64,000 bases of DNA from Streptomyces lunaelactis (GTDB taxonomy: Bacteria; Actinomycetota; Actinomycetes; Streptomycetales; Streptomycetaceae). Position numbers and translations under genes: made by a program. The stretch is taken from NCBI RefSeq assembly GCF_003054555.1, contig NZ_CP026304.1:3286001-3350000 (forward strand), written 5' to 3'. The notes beneath the pieces are model-generated. The model made no database searches, was not told where the DNA came from, and worked only from the letters and a program-made list of their open reading frames with translations. Below, piece after piece: positions 8,576 through 16,345 of the stretch. The number at the start of each line of letters is the position of its first letter. Within the stretch, counting starts at the first letter, position 1.

Positions 8576-9368
8576 CCTGCACCACCACCCTGCGGGTCGC
8601 GACGGACTGCAGCGCCCGCCCGGCGGCCAGCAGCGCCACCGCCCAGCCGGACTGGAACGCGTACGCCTGCACCAGCCCCCACCCCGTGCGCTTCTCCAGG
8701 AAGACATCCGCCGGGACCTGGAGCATCGACGCCCAGGGCAGCGCCCGCGCGACCTCGCCCAGCGCGCCGGGGAAGACCGTGAGCGGCAGCAGCATCCCGG
8801 AGAAGAACAGCCCCGCGAGCCACGCGACCTGGGCCGTACCCGCCCCGTCCATCAGCCAGAACGCGCTCAGCGCCACCAGGTACCAGACCGCGAAACTGAC
8901 GGTCACGCCCAGCGCCACCGACAGGAGGAAGGCCGGCCAGGTGAGCAGACTCGACGGCAGCGCGAGGTCGAAGACGAGCGCGCCGACCGCCATCGGCACC
9001 ACGCCGCGCCCGAGCAGATGGAACGCCGCCCGCCCCAAGTTGGCCGAGAACCACCACAGTTGGAGGTCGACGGGCCGGTAGAGATCAATCGCGATGTCGC
9101 CCGTCCTGATCCGCTCGATCAGCTCCTCCTCGAAGCCGCCGCCCATCAGCCCGGCGGTGGCCAGCAGCGCCTGCCCGATCCACACATAGGCGAGCGCCTC
9201 GGCCATGTCGTAGCCGCCCAGGTGGGGCCGCTGGTCCCAGAGGGCCATATAGGTGTACGCCAGGATGAAGCCGAAGACGGTGTTCGTGAACACCCCCGCC
9301 GCCGTGGCCATCCGGTACGTGGCATGGCGCCGGAAGCCACCCGCCGCAACGGCCACGTACAGACGCAT
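8568..9368 (-). CDS. ABC-2 type exporter permease subunit (COG4587-like)
   Basis: A 266-residue membrane protein, first gene of the exporter operon. It has about six helices (such as AAGVFTNTVFGFILAYTYMAL, WPAFLLSVALGVTVSFAVWY and VAWLAGLFFSGMLLPL) and the motif EEELIERIRTGDIAIDLYRPVD that matches the corresponding region of its partner permease, so the two probably form the heterodimeric channel. The ATG at 9368 follows a GGAG site (GGAGGGAGCCGAC). Together with the ATPase this should form one exporter complex; the cargo is unknown. Confidence 0.9.
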   Translation of the reverse strand: MRLYVAVAAGGFRRHATYRMATAAGVFTNTVFGFILAYTYMALWDQRPHLGGYDMAEALAYVWIGQALLATAGLMGGGFEEELIERIRTGDIAIDLYRPVDLQLWWFSANLGRAAFHLLGRGVVPMAVGALVFDLALPSSLLTWPAFLLSVALGVTVSFAVWYLVALSAFWLMDGAGTAQVAWLAGLFFSGMLLPLTVFPGALGEVARALPWASMLQVPADVFLEKRTGWGLVQAYAFQSGWAVALLAAGRALQSVATRRVVVQGG

Positions 9369-9486
9369 GTCGGCTCCCTCCGCCCGAAGGCACCAAAGCG
9401 CACGACCCTAGTCCACCCCCGACGGCCGCCGCGAGCGGTTATCGGGCTGAGGGCTGCGAGGGATATCCGGCCCAAAAGGGCAGTAT

Positions 9487-11886
9487 GTGGGTATGACCGA
9501 CGAGCCACAGCAGCAGGGCTGGACACCCCGGGACGCCACCGTCGTCGGACCGCCCGCACCCGGGCCCGGGAAGCAGGAAAAGAAGGCCGGCAAGGCCCGC
9601 CCCCAGCGCACCGGCTGGCGCCGCGCCATCCCCACCTGGCGCATGGTGCTCGGTACGTTCCTGCTCGTCGCGCTGCTGCTGATCGGCGGCTTCATCGCCG
9701 GCTACCTGCTCGTCGACATCCCGCCCGCCAACGCCGCCGCCACCGCCCAGTCCAACGTCTATCTCTACAAGGACGGCAGCCAGATCGCCCGCGACGGCGA
9801 AGTCAACCGCGAGAACGTCCGGCTCGCACAGATTCCGCTGACAGTGCAGCGCGCCGTACTCGCCGCCGAGGACCGGGAGTTCTACTCCGAGCGCGCCGTC
9901 GACCCCCAGGCGATGGTCCGCGCCGCCTGGAACACCCTGACCGGCAAGGGCAGACAGTCCGGCTCCACGATCACCCAGCAGTACGTCAAGAACTACTACC
10001 TGGGCCAGGAGCAGACCGTCTCCCGCAAGACCAAGGAGTTCTTCATCGCGATCAAACTCGGCCGCGAGGAGAGCAAGAGCGACATCCTCGAGGGCTATCT
10101 CAACACCAGCTACTTCGGGCGCAACGCGTACGGCATCCAGGCCGCGGCCCAGGCGTACTACGGCAAGGACATCGAGGACATCGACACCGCCGAGGGCGCC
10201 TACCTCGCCTCGCTCCTCAACGCCCCCAGCGCGTACGACGTCGCCACGCACCCGGAGAACAAGGCCGCGGCGCTCGGCCGCTGGAACTACGTACTCGACG
10301 GCATGGTCAAGGAGAACTGGCTCAGCCCCGCCGACCGCGCGGCCATGAGGTTCCCCGCACCGCAGACGGGGAAGCCCGCGACCGGCCTGTCGGGCCAGCG
10401 CGGCTACATCGTCCAGGCCGTCGAGGACTACCTCACCGGCAACAGGATCATCGACGAGAACACCCTGGCCACCGGCGGCTACCGGATCACCACCACCCTG
10501 GAGCGCAAGAAGCAGGACGCCTTCGCCGAGGCCGTCAATGACCAGGTGACGTCCAAACTGGACGAGGACCGCAAGGCCGACCGCAACGTCCGTGTCGGCG
10601 GCGCCTCCATCAACCCCGCCAACGGCAAGGTCGTCGCCATGTACGGCGGCATCGACTACACCAAGCAGTACGTCAACAACGCGACCCGCCGCGACTACCA
10701 AGTCGGCTCCACCTTCAAGCCGTTCGTCTTCACCGCCGCCGTCGAGAACGACTCCGTCACCCAGGACGGCCGGACCATCACGCCCAACACCGTCTACGAC
10801 GGCACCAACAGGCGCACGGTCGAGGGCTGGAGCGGAAAGCCGTACTCCCCCGCGAACGAGGACGACATCTCGTACGGCCCCATCGCCGTCCGCACCGCCA
10901 CCGACAAGTCCGTCAACGCGGTCTACGCGCAGATGGCCATGGACGTCGGACCCGCCAGGGTCAGGCAGACCGCGATCGGCCTCGGAATCCCCGCGAGCAC
11001 CCCGGACCTGACCGCGTCCCCCTCCATCGCGCTGGGCCCCGCCACCGCCAGCGTCCTCGACATGACGGAGGCGTACGCGACCCTCGCCAACCACGGCAAG
11101 CACGGCACGTACACGCTCGTCGAGTCGGTCAGCAAGGACGGCAAGGACGTACGCATCCTCAAGGCGGCCAACGAGCAGGCCGTCAGCCGGGAGGCCGCCG
11201 ACACGACCACCTCGATCCTGCAGAGCGTGGTCGACGGCGGCACCGGCACCGCGGCCCGGTCGGCGGGCCACCCCGCGGCCGGCAAGACCGGCACCGCGGA
11301 GGAGGACAAGGCCGCCTGGTTCGCGGGCTATACCCCGGACCTGGCGACGGTGGTCGCGGTGATGGGCCAGGACCCGGTGACGGGCGTACAGAAGCCGCTG
11401 TACGGGGCGTTGGGGCTGCCACGGATCAACGGCGGCGGGGCGCCGGCGGAGATCTGGGGCCAGTTCACCGGTGACGCGCTCGAGGACTCCGGCATCGAGG
11501 AGTTCGACCTGGAGCTGCAGGAGGGCGCTGAGGACGTGCCGCCTCCGGTGGAGCCGGAGGAGCCGTCCGAGTCGTTCGAAGCACCGTCGCAGGCGCCGTC
11601 CGAGTCGCCGTCGCAGTCACAGCCGCCGGACACGCAGGGGCAGACGCAGGGGCAGACGCAGGGACCGACCGGCGGCCAGACGGACGGCGGCACGGACACG
11701 GGCGGTCAGACGGACGGCGGCACCGACACCGGAGGCCAGACGAACGGCGGGACCACCGACGGGGGTACGGACACCGGGGGTACGACCGACGGGGGATCAA
11801 CCACCGGCGGCACGGACGCCGGCGGCGGCACGGCGGACGGTGGCGCGGGCAGCAAACCCACCCGCACCCCGCCCCGACGCCAGTGA
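9487..11886 (+). CDS. Class A penicillin-binding protein (transglycosylase/transpeptidase)
   Basis: A 799-residue bifunctional peptidoglycan synthase. After a cytoplasmic basic region comes one membrane anchor at about residues 55-78 (MVLGTFLLVALLLIGGFIAGY). The glycosyltransferase domain shows AVLAAEDREFYSE with the catalytic Glu, then GSTITQQYVKN and GYLNTSYFGRNAYGIQAAA. The transpeptidase domain has SxxK as STFKPF, SxN as SVN, and KTG as AGKTGTAE. The last 110 residues are a Pro/Glu/Ser tail and then a Gly-Thr-Asp-Gln repeat, probably an extended extracellular linker. GTG 9487 has AGGG six bases upstream; ATG 9493 is an alternative. It is transcribed away from the exporter operon. Confidence 0.95.
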   Translation: MGMTDEPQQQGWTPRDATVVGPPAPGPGKQEKKAGKARPQRTGWRRAIPTWRMVLGTFLLVALLLIGGFIAGYLLVDIPPANAAATAQSNVYLYKDGSQIARDGEVNRENVRLAQIPLTVQRAVLAAEDREFYSERAVDPQAMVRAAWNTLTGKGRQSGSTITQQYVKNYYLGQEQTVSRKTKEFFIAIKLGREESKSDILEGYLNTSYFGRNAYGIQAAAQAYYGKDIEDIDTAEGAYLASLLNAPSAYDVATHPENKAAALGRWNYVLDGMVKENWLSPADRAAMRFPAPQTGKPATGLSGQRGYIVQAVEDYLTGNRIIDENTLATGGYRITTTLERKKQDAFAEAVNDQVTSKLDEDRKADRNVRVGGASINPANGKVVAMYGGIDYTKQYVNNATRRDYQVGSTFKPFVFTAAVENDSVTQDGRTITPNTVYDGTNRRTVEGWSGKPYSPANEDDISYGPIAVRTATDKSVNAVYAQMAMDVGPARVRQTAIGLGIPASTPDLTASPSIALGPATASVLDMTEAYATLANHGKHGTYTLVESVSKDGKDVRILKAANEQAVSREAADTTTSILQSVVDGGTGTAARSAGHPAAGKTGTAEEDKAAWFAGYTPDLATVVAVMGQDPVTGVQKPLYGALGLPRINGGGAPAEIWGQFTGDALEDSGIEEFDLELQEGAEDVPPPVEPEEPSESFEAPSQAPSESPSQSQPPDTQGQTQGQTQGPTGGQTDGGTDTGGQTDGGTDTGGQTNGGTTDGGTDTGGTTDGGSTTGGTDAGGGTADGGAGSKPTRTPPRRQ
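11674..11830 (+). repeat. 30-bp in-frame tandem repeat encoding a Gly/Thr/Asp tail
   Basis: A 30-bp unit encoding GQTDGGTDTG starts at 11674, repeats nearly exactly at 11704, and degenerates into shorter GGTDTGGTTDGG-type units up to about 11830. It codes for the C-terminal tail of the penicillin-binding protein. Copy number is likely to vary between strains. Confidence 0.8.
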
Positions 11887-11903
11887 AGTGACAGTCGTGC
11901 CCC

Positions 11904-12224
11904 TCAGTGACCCGAGGTGGCCTTCAGCCCCACCACCGCGACCAGCAGCAGCGCGACGAAGAAGATCCGGGCTGCGGTCGCGGGCTCATTGAGCACCAGC
12001 ATGCCGACCACCGCCGCACCGGCCGCACCGATGCCGACCCAGACGCCGTAAGCCGTACCGATCGGCAGGGTCCTGGCGGCGTGCGACAGCAACAGCATGC
12101 TGGCGATGATCCCGAGCCCGGTGAACACACTCGGCCACAGCCGGGTGAACCCGTCGGTGAACTTCATCCCGATCGACCAGCCGACCTCGAGCAGACCGGC
12201 GACAACAAGCAGAACCCAGGCCAT
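11904..12224 (-). CDS. sugE: SMR-family guanidinium exporter (SugE/Gdx type)
   Basis: A 106-residue four-helix small multidrug resistance protein. The conserved membrane glutamate is Glu13 in AGLLEVGWSIGMK, followed by GTAYGVWVGIGAAGAAVVGM, which fits the SugE/Gdx guanidinium exporter subgroup better than EmrE. Gdx proteins exchange guanidinium for protons as antiparallel dimers. A GGAGGT ribosome binding site precedes ATG 12224. A guanidine-III riboswitch candidate sits at 12259-12300 in the leader, strongly supporting guanidinium as substrate and expression when guanidine is present. It is convergent with the penicillin-binding protein. Confidence 0.93.
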   Translation of the reverse strand: MAWVLLVVAGLLEVGWSIGMKFTDGFTRLWPSVFTGLGIIASMLLLSHAARTLPIGTAYGVWVGIGAAGAAVVGMLVLNEPATAARIFFVALLLVAVVGLKATSGH

Positions 12225-12258
12225 GACGGCACCTCCGAGACGCGGACTTCAGCGGGGT

Positions 12259-12300
12259 GCGTCGTCTTTGCAGTACCCGGTACGACGCGTCTCGTCGGGA
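12259..12300 (-). promoter_or_regulatory. Guanidine-III (ykkC-III/mini-ykkC family) riboswitch
   Basis: Read on the minus strand, the leader contains CCCGACGAG, a GCGTCGTACC strand, CGGGTACTGCAAAG and a closing ACGACGC strand. GCGTCGT pairs with ACGACGC, and CCCG can pair with CGGG as a pseudoknot; ACGAG and the CAAAG region match the conserved parts of the guanidine-III aptamer as I remember it. Differences from the known aptamer are compensatory. The aptamer ends about 24 bases before the GGAGGT site of the sugE gene; GCACC after the aptamer could pair with GGTGC at the ribosome binding site, suggesting translational control (inference). Confidence 0.85.
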
Positions 12301-12342
12301 TCATCCGAACATAGCAAAGGGGCCGCAAAGGGCCACAGAAAA

Positions 12343-12366
12343 GGCTGGTGACATCCGCCACCAGCC
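12343..12366 (-). terminator. Short hairpin after GroES-like gene
   Basis: GGCTGGTG and CACCAGCC form an eight-base stem around an eight-base loop, 37 bases past the stop of the GroES-like gene on the minus strand. No clear U-run follows, so it could be a weak terminator. Confidence 0.45.
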
Positions 12367-12403
12367 CTCTCACCAGCCCTGCGGCACCGTCTGCCGCTAC
12401 CGC

Positions 12404-12745
12404 CTACAAGTACAGCCCGGTGGAGTCCTCGGAGCCCTGGAAACGGTCCGCGGCGACCGCGTGCAGATCGCGCTCCCGCATCAGTACGTACGCCACCCCG
12501 CGCACCTCGACCTCGGCAAGGTCCTCGGGGTCGTACAGCACCCGGTCCCCCGGCTCCACCGTCCGTACGTTCTGCCCGACCGCGACCACCCCGGCCCAGG
12601 CCAGCCGGCGGCCCACCGCGGCGGTCGCCGGAATGACGATGCCGCCGCTGGAACGCCGCTCACCCTCAGGGATGTCGGTCCGCACCAGCACACGGTCGTG
12701 CAGCATCCGGATGGGCAGCTTGTCGTCGTGGGTGTTGTCGCTCAC
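12404..12745 (-). CDS. GroES-family co-chaperonin-like protein
   Basis: A 113-residue Cpn10-fold protein. The motif PIRMLHDRVLVRTD corresponds to the GroES N-terminal strand, and SSGGIVIPATA to the mobile-loop region; VGQNVRTVEPGDRVLYDPEDL matches the later core. It lacks the canonical groES-groEL pairing, since no chaperonin gene is near, and it diverges enough that it is probably an accessory GroES-like protein found across Streptomyces rather than the main GroES. Start GTG 12745 has GGTAGG eight bases upstream. Confidence 0.85.
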   Translation of the reverse strand: MSDNTHDDKLPIRMLHDRVLVRTDIPEGERRSSGGIVIPATAAVGRRLAWAGVVAVGQNVRTVEPGDRVLYDPEDLAEVEVRGVAYVLMRERDLHAVAADRFQGSEDSTGLYL

Positions 12746-12788
12746 GCGTCGAACCTACCTGCCCGGGACCGCTCCGCACGCCCGAGGG

Positions 12789-13109
12789 TCACCCACGGCG
12801 CCTTCGCACCGAGAAGGCGAGCAGCCCCACCAGGCCCACGGCCACGAGCGCCACCGGAACCAGCCGCGCCAGGCGCGGCGCACCGTCCTCCGAGACGAAC
12901 TGCGCCTTCACTTCGGACACGGTCCGGTTCACGGCAACGACGGCGCGCCCTGCGGTGTGATCCACGGACGAGACGAACTTCGCCCTGGCATCGCCGATGA
13001 CCGTCTTCGGGTGCACCCGCACCCCGATCTCGTCGAGCATCTCGGCGAGCTGGTCGCGCCGGCGGACGATGTCCGCCTCGATCTGCGCAGGGGTCCTGGC
13101 ATCCGACAC
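12789..13109 (-). CDS. DUF3618 domain membrane protein
   Basis: A 106-residue protein beginning TPAQIEADIVRRRDQLAEML, the DUF3618 signature, followed by a helical stretch (VHPKTVIGDARAKFVSSVD) and one C-terminal membrane segment (ARLVPVALVAVGLVGLLAF) ending in basic residues. It is probably a C-terminally anchored cytoplasmic protein. GTG 13109 is chosen because GGAGG lies seven bases upstream; the longer frame has no such site. Function is unknown. It is divergent from the peroxiredoxin gene. Confidence 0.85.
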   Translation of the reverse strand: MSDARTPAQIEADIVRRRDQLAEMLDEIGVRVHPKTVIGDARAKFVSSVDHTAGRAVVAVNRTVSEVKAQFVSEDGAPRLARLVPVALVAVGLVGLLAFSVRRRRG

Positions 13110-13236
13110 CGCGCTGCCTCCGTGGTCGTTTCCGGCAATCCTTCGCCGACAGTCTGTCAGCTCGGCCGCCGCCGCACCCCACGGCACCCCTATTACGCTC
13201 GGTGGCGTACACCCTCACGTCCCCTCAAGGAGAACC

Positions 13237-13704
13237 ATGAGCGAGCGACTCCAGCCCGGCGACACCGCCCCCGCCTTCACCCTGCCCGACGCGGACGGCA
13301 ACGAGGTCTCGCTCGCGTCCCACAAGGGCCGGAAGGTGATCGTCTACTTCTACCCGGCGGCCCTGACGCCCGGCTGCACCAAGCAGGCCTGCGATTTCAC
13401 GGACAACCTGGACCTGCTGGCGGGAGCGGGCTACGACGTCATCGGCGTCTCGCCGGACAAGCCGGAGAAGCTGGCGAAGTTCCGCGAGAAGGAGCACCTG
13501 AAGGTGACGCTGGTCAGCGACCCGTCGAAGGAGACGCTGGAGGCGTACGGCGCGTTCGGCGAGAAGAAGCTGTACGGCAAGACGGTGACGGGCGTGATCC
13601 GCTCGACGATCGTGGTGGACGAGGAGGGCAAGGTCGAGCATGCGATGTACAACGTGAAGGCGACCGGCCATGTCGCCAAGATCATCAAGGACCTGAGCAT
13701 CTGA
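13237..13704 (+). CDS. bcp: Thioredoxin-dependent peroxiredoxin, Bcp/PrxQ type
   Basis: A 155-residue peroxiredoxin that reduces hydroperoxides in the cytoplasm. The active site is ALTPGCTKQAC: peroxidatic Cys47 and resolving Cys52 five residues later, the atypical two-Cys arrangement of Bcp/PrxQ. GVSPDKPEKLAKFREK follows, as in the family. An AAGGAGAACC site precedes ATG 13237. A strong terminator follows at 13721. Length is full. Confidence 0.95.
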   Translation: MSERLQPGDTAPAFTLPDADGNEVSLASHKGRKVIVYFYPAALTPGCTKQACDFTDNLDLLAGAGYDVIGVSPDKPEKLAKFREKEHLKVTLVSDPSKETLEAYGAFGEKKLYGKTVTGVIRSTIVVDEEGKVEHAMYNVKATGHVAKIIKDLSI

Positions 13705-13720
13705 GGCTCGCTGTTTCGGG

Positions 13721-13753
13721 ACGGCCCGCACCGCGCGAAGCGGTGCGGGCCGT
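13721..13753 (+). terminator. Terminator after bcp
   Basis: A perfect 14-base stem (ACGGCCCGCACCGC and its complement) with a five-base GCGAA loop begins 17 bases after the bcp stop. It lacks a long U-run, as is common in Streptomyces. Confidence 0.8.
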
Positions 13754-13835
13754 TCCTCGGCGACCGGTGGGACAACCGGCGGGTGAACCTCCAACTCCTC
13801 TGCCCCAACCCGGCGCCCAGTAGAGTAAGCGGCGC

Positions 13836-13910
13836 GGGCCCGTATCCCAGCTGGCAAGAGGATGCCGGTTTAGATCCGGTATGTCGTGGGTTCAAGTCCC
13901 ACCGGGCCCA
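13836..13910 (+). tRNA. tRNA with UAG anticodon (nominal Leu) but short variable arm
   Basis: A 75-nt cloverleaf: acceptor GGGCCCG/CGGGCCC with A73, T arm GTGGG-TTCAAGT-CCCAC, anticodon stem GCCGG/CCGGT with loop TTTAGAT, so the anticodon is UAG (CUA codon, leucine). The variable region is only five bases (ATGTC), whereas bacterial tRNA-Leu normally has a long variable arm. The D arm (TCC/GGA) has only three good pairs. CCA is not encoded. It is followed by a strong hairpin. I am confident it is a tRNA-like gene; its amino-acid identity and function are uncertain. Confidence 0.75.
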
Positions 13911-13918
13911 CCTGTGAG

Positions 13919-13947
13919 GGGCGCGGCACCACATCGGTGCCGCGCCC
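13919..13947. terminator. Terminator between the UAG tRNA and rdgB
   Basis: A perfect 12-base stem (GGGCGCGGCACC and its complement) with a five-base loop lies nine bases after the tRNA and 12 bases before the rdgB stop, so it can serve both converging transcripts. Confidence 0.8.
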
Positions 13948-13958
13948 TTCGGCGTAGG

Positions 13959-14561
13959 TCAGCCCAACAGCTCCCGCACCACCGGGACCAGCGCCCGGAA
14001 CGCCTTCCCCCGGTGGCTGATCGCGTTCTTCTCCGCCGGGGACATCTCCGCGCACGTACGCGTCTCGCCCTCCGGCTGGAGGATCGGGTCGTAGCCGAAG
14101 CCGCCGGTGCCGTGCGGGGAGCGGCGCAGCGTGCCCAGCAGGCGGCCTTCGACGACGCGTTCCGTGCCGTCGGGGAGGGCGAGTGCGGCCGCGCAGGCGA
14201 AGTGGGCGCCCCGGTGGGGGGTGTCGATGTCGAGGAGCTGGGCGAGCAGCAGCTCCAGGTTGGCGGTGTCGTCGCCGTGGGTGCCTGCCCAGCGTGCGGA
14301 GAAGATGCCGGGCGCGCCGCCGAGGACGTCGACGCAGAGGCCGGAGTCGTCGGCGACGGCCGGGAGGCCGGTTGCCCGGGCGAGGGCGTGGGCCTTGAGG
14401 AGTGCGTTCTCGGCGAAGGTGACGCCGGTTTCCTTGACGTCGGGGATGTCGGGGTAGGCATCCGCGCCGACGAGGTCGTGGGGCAGGCCCGCGTCGGCGA
14501 GGATGGCCTTGAGTTCGGTGACTTTCCCGGCGTTGCGGGTGGCGAGGATCAGACGGGTCAT
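13959..14561 (-). CDS. rdgB: RdgB/HAM1 non-canonical purine NTP pyrophosphatase
   Basis: A 200-residue house-cleaning enzyme that hydrolyses dITP, XTP and ITP to monophosphates, preventing their entry into DNA. Family motifs are LATRNAGKVTELKAIL at the N-terminus, ETGVTFAENALLKAHA, the catalytic VADDSGLCVDVLGGAPGI, and GFGYDPI near the C-terminus with SHRGKAF. ATG 14561 is preceded by GAGGGC. It reads in the same direction as the lipoprotein and rph upstream; rph and rdgB are often neighbours in bacteria, and both are nucleotide/RNA housekeeping genes. Confidence 0.96.
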   Translation of the reverse strand: MTRLILATRNAGKVTELKAILADAGLPHDLVGADAYPDIPDVKETGVTFAENALLKAHALARATGLPAVADDSGLCVDVLGGAPGIFSARWAGTHGDDTANLELLLAQLLDIDTPHRGAHFACAAALALPDGTERVVEGRLLGTLRRSPHGTGGFGYDPILQPEGETRTCAEMSPAEKNAISHRGKAFRALVPVVRELLG

Positions 14562-14569
14562 GCCCTCGA

Positions 14570-14956
14570 TTATCCGGGCGTGCAGACCTTGCCGATTTCG
14601 CCCGCCGCGTCGGTGATGGGCTTGATGTCCGGGGTGTTGTCGCCGCCTTCGATCGACTTGCGGACGTTGTCGACGCCGGCGTTGAGGTCGTCGACGGCCT
14701 TGCTCAGGTCGGCGTTGTCGGTCTTGTCGCTGAGGCTCTTCAGTTCCTTGTCGATGTCGTCGAGCGCTTCGCGGGCCTGCGTCGGGTCGTCGGCGGCGGT
14801 CGAGACCGCCTGCTGGAGCTTGTCGACGCTGGTGGCGATCGCGTCGGCGGTCTCCACGCAGTCGAAGGCCTTGTCGATGGCGCTGCAGCCGACGGTGATC
14901 GGTACGACCAGAGCGGCGGTGGCGAGCGTGAGGGCTATGCGGCGGCGCGCAGACAT
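14570..14956 (-). CDS. Putative lipoprotein, helical
   Basis: A 128-residue protein with a signal peptide (MSARRRIALTLATAALVVP) and a lipobox-like VGCS, so Cys24 is probably lipidated. The rest is mostly amphipathic helix with heptad-like leucines (KLQQAV, ALDDIDKELKSL, AVDDLNAGVDNV), resembling a short coiled coil. A second cysteine (FDCVET) and one near the C-terminus could form a disulfide. ATG 14956 has a GGGAGGACC site. It lies between rph and rdgB with 9 bases to rdgB, so it is part of that operon. No function is evident. Confidence 0.82.
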   Translation of the reverse strand: MSARRRIALTLATAALVVPITVGCSAIDKAFDCVETADAIATSVDKLQQAVSTAADDPTQAREALDDIDKELKSLSDKTDNADLSKAVDDLNAGVDNVRKSIEGGDNTPDIKPITDAAGEIGKVCTPG

Positions 14957-15049
14957 GGAACGGTCCTCCCGGGATACGGACGGGCGCGCGGTTCGGCCCC
15001 CGCGCCCGTGAGTGTAACGACGCCCGACGGGGCGTTCTTGGTTGCTTCT

Positions 15050-15787
15050 TTACCCTTGGAGCGAGCGCTCGAGAGCGTCGCGCTGGAGTGCGGCGAGGTC
15101 GGCGCAGCCGCCGGTCGCGAGGTCCAGGAGCGCGTTGAGCTCCTTGCGGTCGAAGGGCTCGGCCTCGGCGGTGCCCTGGACTTCGACGAAGCGTCCGTCG
15201 CCGGTGCAGACGACGTTCATGTCGGTCTCGGCGCGTACGTCCTCCTCGTAGCAGAGGTCGAGGAGGGGGGTGCCGTCGACGATGCCGACGCTGACGGCGG
15301 CGACGGTGCCGGTGAGCGGCTGCCGGCCGGCCTTGACGAGCTTCTTGCCCCGGGCCCAGCCGACGGCGTCGGCGAGGGCGACGTACGCGCCGGTGATCGC
15401 GGCGGTACGCGTGCCGCCGTCGGCCTGGAGGACGTCGCAGTCGAGGACGATGGTGTTCTCGCCGAGGGCCTTGTAGTCGATGACGGCTCGGAGCGAGCGG
15501 CCGATGAGACGGCTGATCTCGTGGGTGCGGCCGCCGATCTTGCCGCGTACGGATTCGCGGTCGCCTCGGGTGTTGGTGGAGCGGGGCAGCATCGAGTACT
15601 CGGCGGTGACCCAGCCTTCGCCGCTGCCCTTGCGCCAGCGCGGGACGCCTTCGGTGACGGAGGCGGTGCAGAAGACCTTGGTGTCGCCGAAGGCGATGAG
15701 GACGGAGCCCTCGGCGTGCTTGCTCCATCCGCGTTCGATGGTGACCGGGCGGAGCTGTTCGGGCGTGCGGCCGTCGATTCGAGACAT
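15050..15787 (-). CDS. rph: Ribonuclease PH
   Basis: A 245-residue phosphate-dependent 3'-5' exoribonuclease that trims the 3' ends of tRNA precursors. Characteristic segments are [19 protein letters not shown] at the N-terminus, [19 protein letters not shown], the basic [20 protein letters not shown] and GRSLRAVID, and [19 protein letters not shown] containing the catalytic Asp. Length matches the family. ATG 15787 is preferred; an ATG at 15793 adds two residues. Confidence 0.96.
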   Translation of the reverse strand: MSRIDGRTPEQLRPVTIERGWSKHAEGSVLIAFGDTKVFCTASVTEGVPRWRKGSGEGWVTAEYSMLPRSTNTRGDRESVRGKIGGRTHEISRLIGRSLRAVIDYKALGENTIVLDCDVLQADGGTRTAAITGAYVALADAVGWARGKKLVKAGRQPLTGTVAAVSVGIVDGTPLLDLCYEEDVRAETDMNVVCTGDGRFVEVQGTAEAEPFDRKELNALLDLATGGCADLAALQRDALERSLQG

Positions 15788-15812
15788 GAGCATGAGCCTA
15801 GCCGCACGCAGG

Positions 15813-15847
15813 CGAGGGGCCCGTTCCGGTGCGGAACGGGCCCCTCG
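15813..15847 (-). terminator. Terminator after nagF
   Basis: A perfect 15-base stem (CGAGGGGCCCGTTCC and complement) with a five-base loop sits between the nagF stop at 15881 and the rph start at 15787. It separates the two minus-strand genes. Confidence 0.8.
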
Positions 15848-15880
15848 CGGTCGAGCTCAGCGGCTCAGGGGTTCAGAGGT

Positions 15881-16114
15881 TCACATCATGTCTTCGATGT
15901 CGGCGGCGATGGGGTCGGCGTCGGTGCCGATGACGACCTGGATCGCGGTGCCCATCTTCACGACACCGTGGGCGCCGGCGGCCTTGAGAGCAGCCTCGTC
16001 GACCTTGCTCGGGTCCACAACTTCGGTACGGAGGCGGGTGATGCAGCCCTCGATCTCTTCGATGTTCTCGATTCCGCCGAGCCCGGCGACGATCTTCTCA
16101 GCCTTGCTGGCCAT
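15881..16114 (-). CDS. nagF: PTS N-acetylglucosamine EIIB component
   Basis: A 77-residue stand-alone EIIB domain of the glucose/GlcNAc PTS family. The phosphorylated cysteine is in EIEGCITRLRTEV. It accepts phosphate from the general PTS proteins and passes it to sugar bound in an EIIC permease. It is divergent from nagE1 across a DasR-type operator, and the EIIC genes nagE1 and nagE2 beside it lack their own EIIB domains, matching the S. coelicolor nagF-nagE1-nagE2 arrangement. A GGGAGAAAGAC ribosome binding site precedes ATG 16114. Confidence 0.93.
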   Translation of the reverse strand: MASKAEKIVAGLGGIENIEEIEGCITRLRTEVVDPSKVDEAALKAAGAHGVVKMGTAIQVVIGTDADPIAADIEDMM

Positions 16115-16286
16115 GTCTTTCTCCCTGCGTCTCAAGAGCGCTGAGCGCTGCCTCGGCCCACCGTAGGTCCGATTTGTCACGGTAACGCACGGTTGGCCCA
16201 TCCTCGCGAGCGGGTAACCGCCTCGTACCGAATGATGACGATCACCAGAGCCCTGTCTCGCGGCCGGGCGCCGGGGCCGTACGGCA

Positions 16287-16302
16287 ACTGGTCTACACCA
16301 GT
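16287..16302. promoter_or_regulatory. dre site (DasR operator) between nagF and nagE1
   Basis: ACTGGTCTACACCAGT is a near-perfect 16-bp palindrome matching the known DasR-responsive element consensus (AGTGGTCTAGACCACT type). It lies 44 bases before the nagE1 ATG in the shared divergent promoter region. DasR is a GntR-family repressor released by glucosamine-6-phosphate. Confidence 0.9.
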
Positions 16303-16345
16303 CTGCAAGCAGCTGCCAAACCAGGCCTGTTCCGGGAGGACGCCG

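Noticed and set aside
5990..10541. Very long plus-strand open frames over the DUF1707, ABC exporter and permease genes
   Set aside because: They are antisense shadows created by GC bias; their sequences are His/Arg/Pro-rich with no family resemblance, while the minus strand holds clear conserved genes.
13959..15728. A 589-codon minus-strand frame spanning rdgB and rph
   Set aside because: Only its last 200 codons (from 14561) are rdgB; the rest is the wrong frame of the lipoprotein and rph genes.
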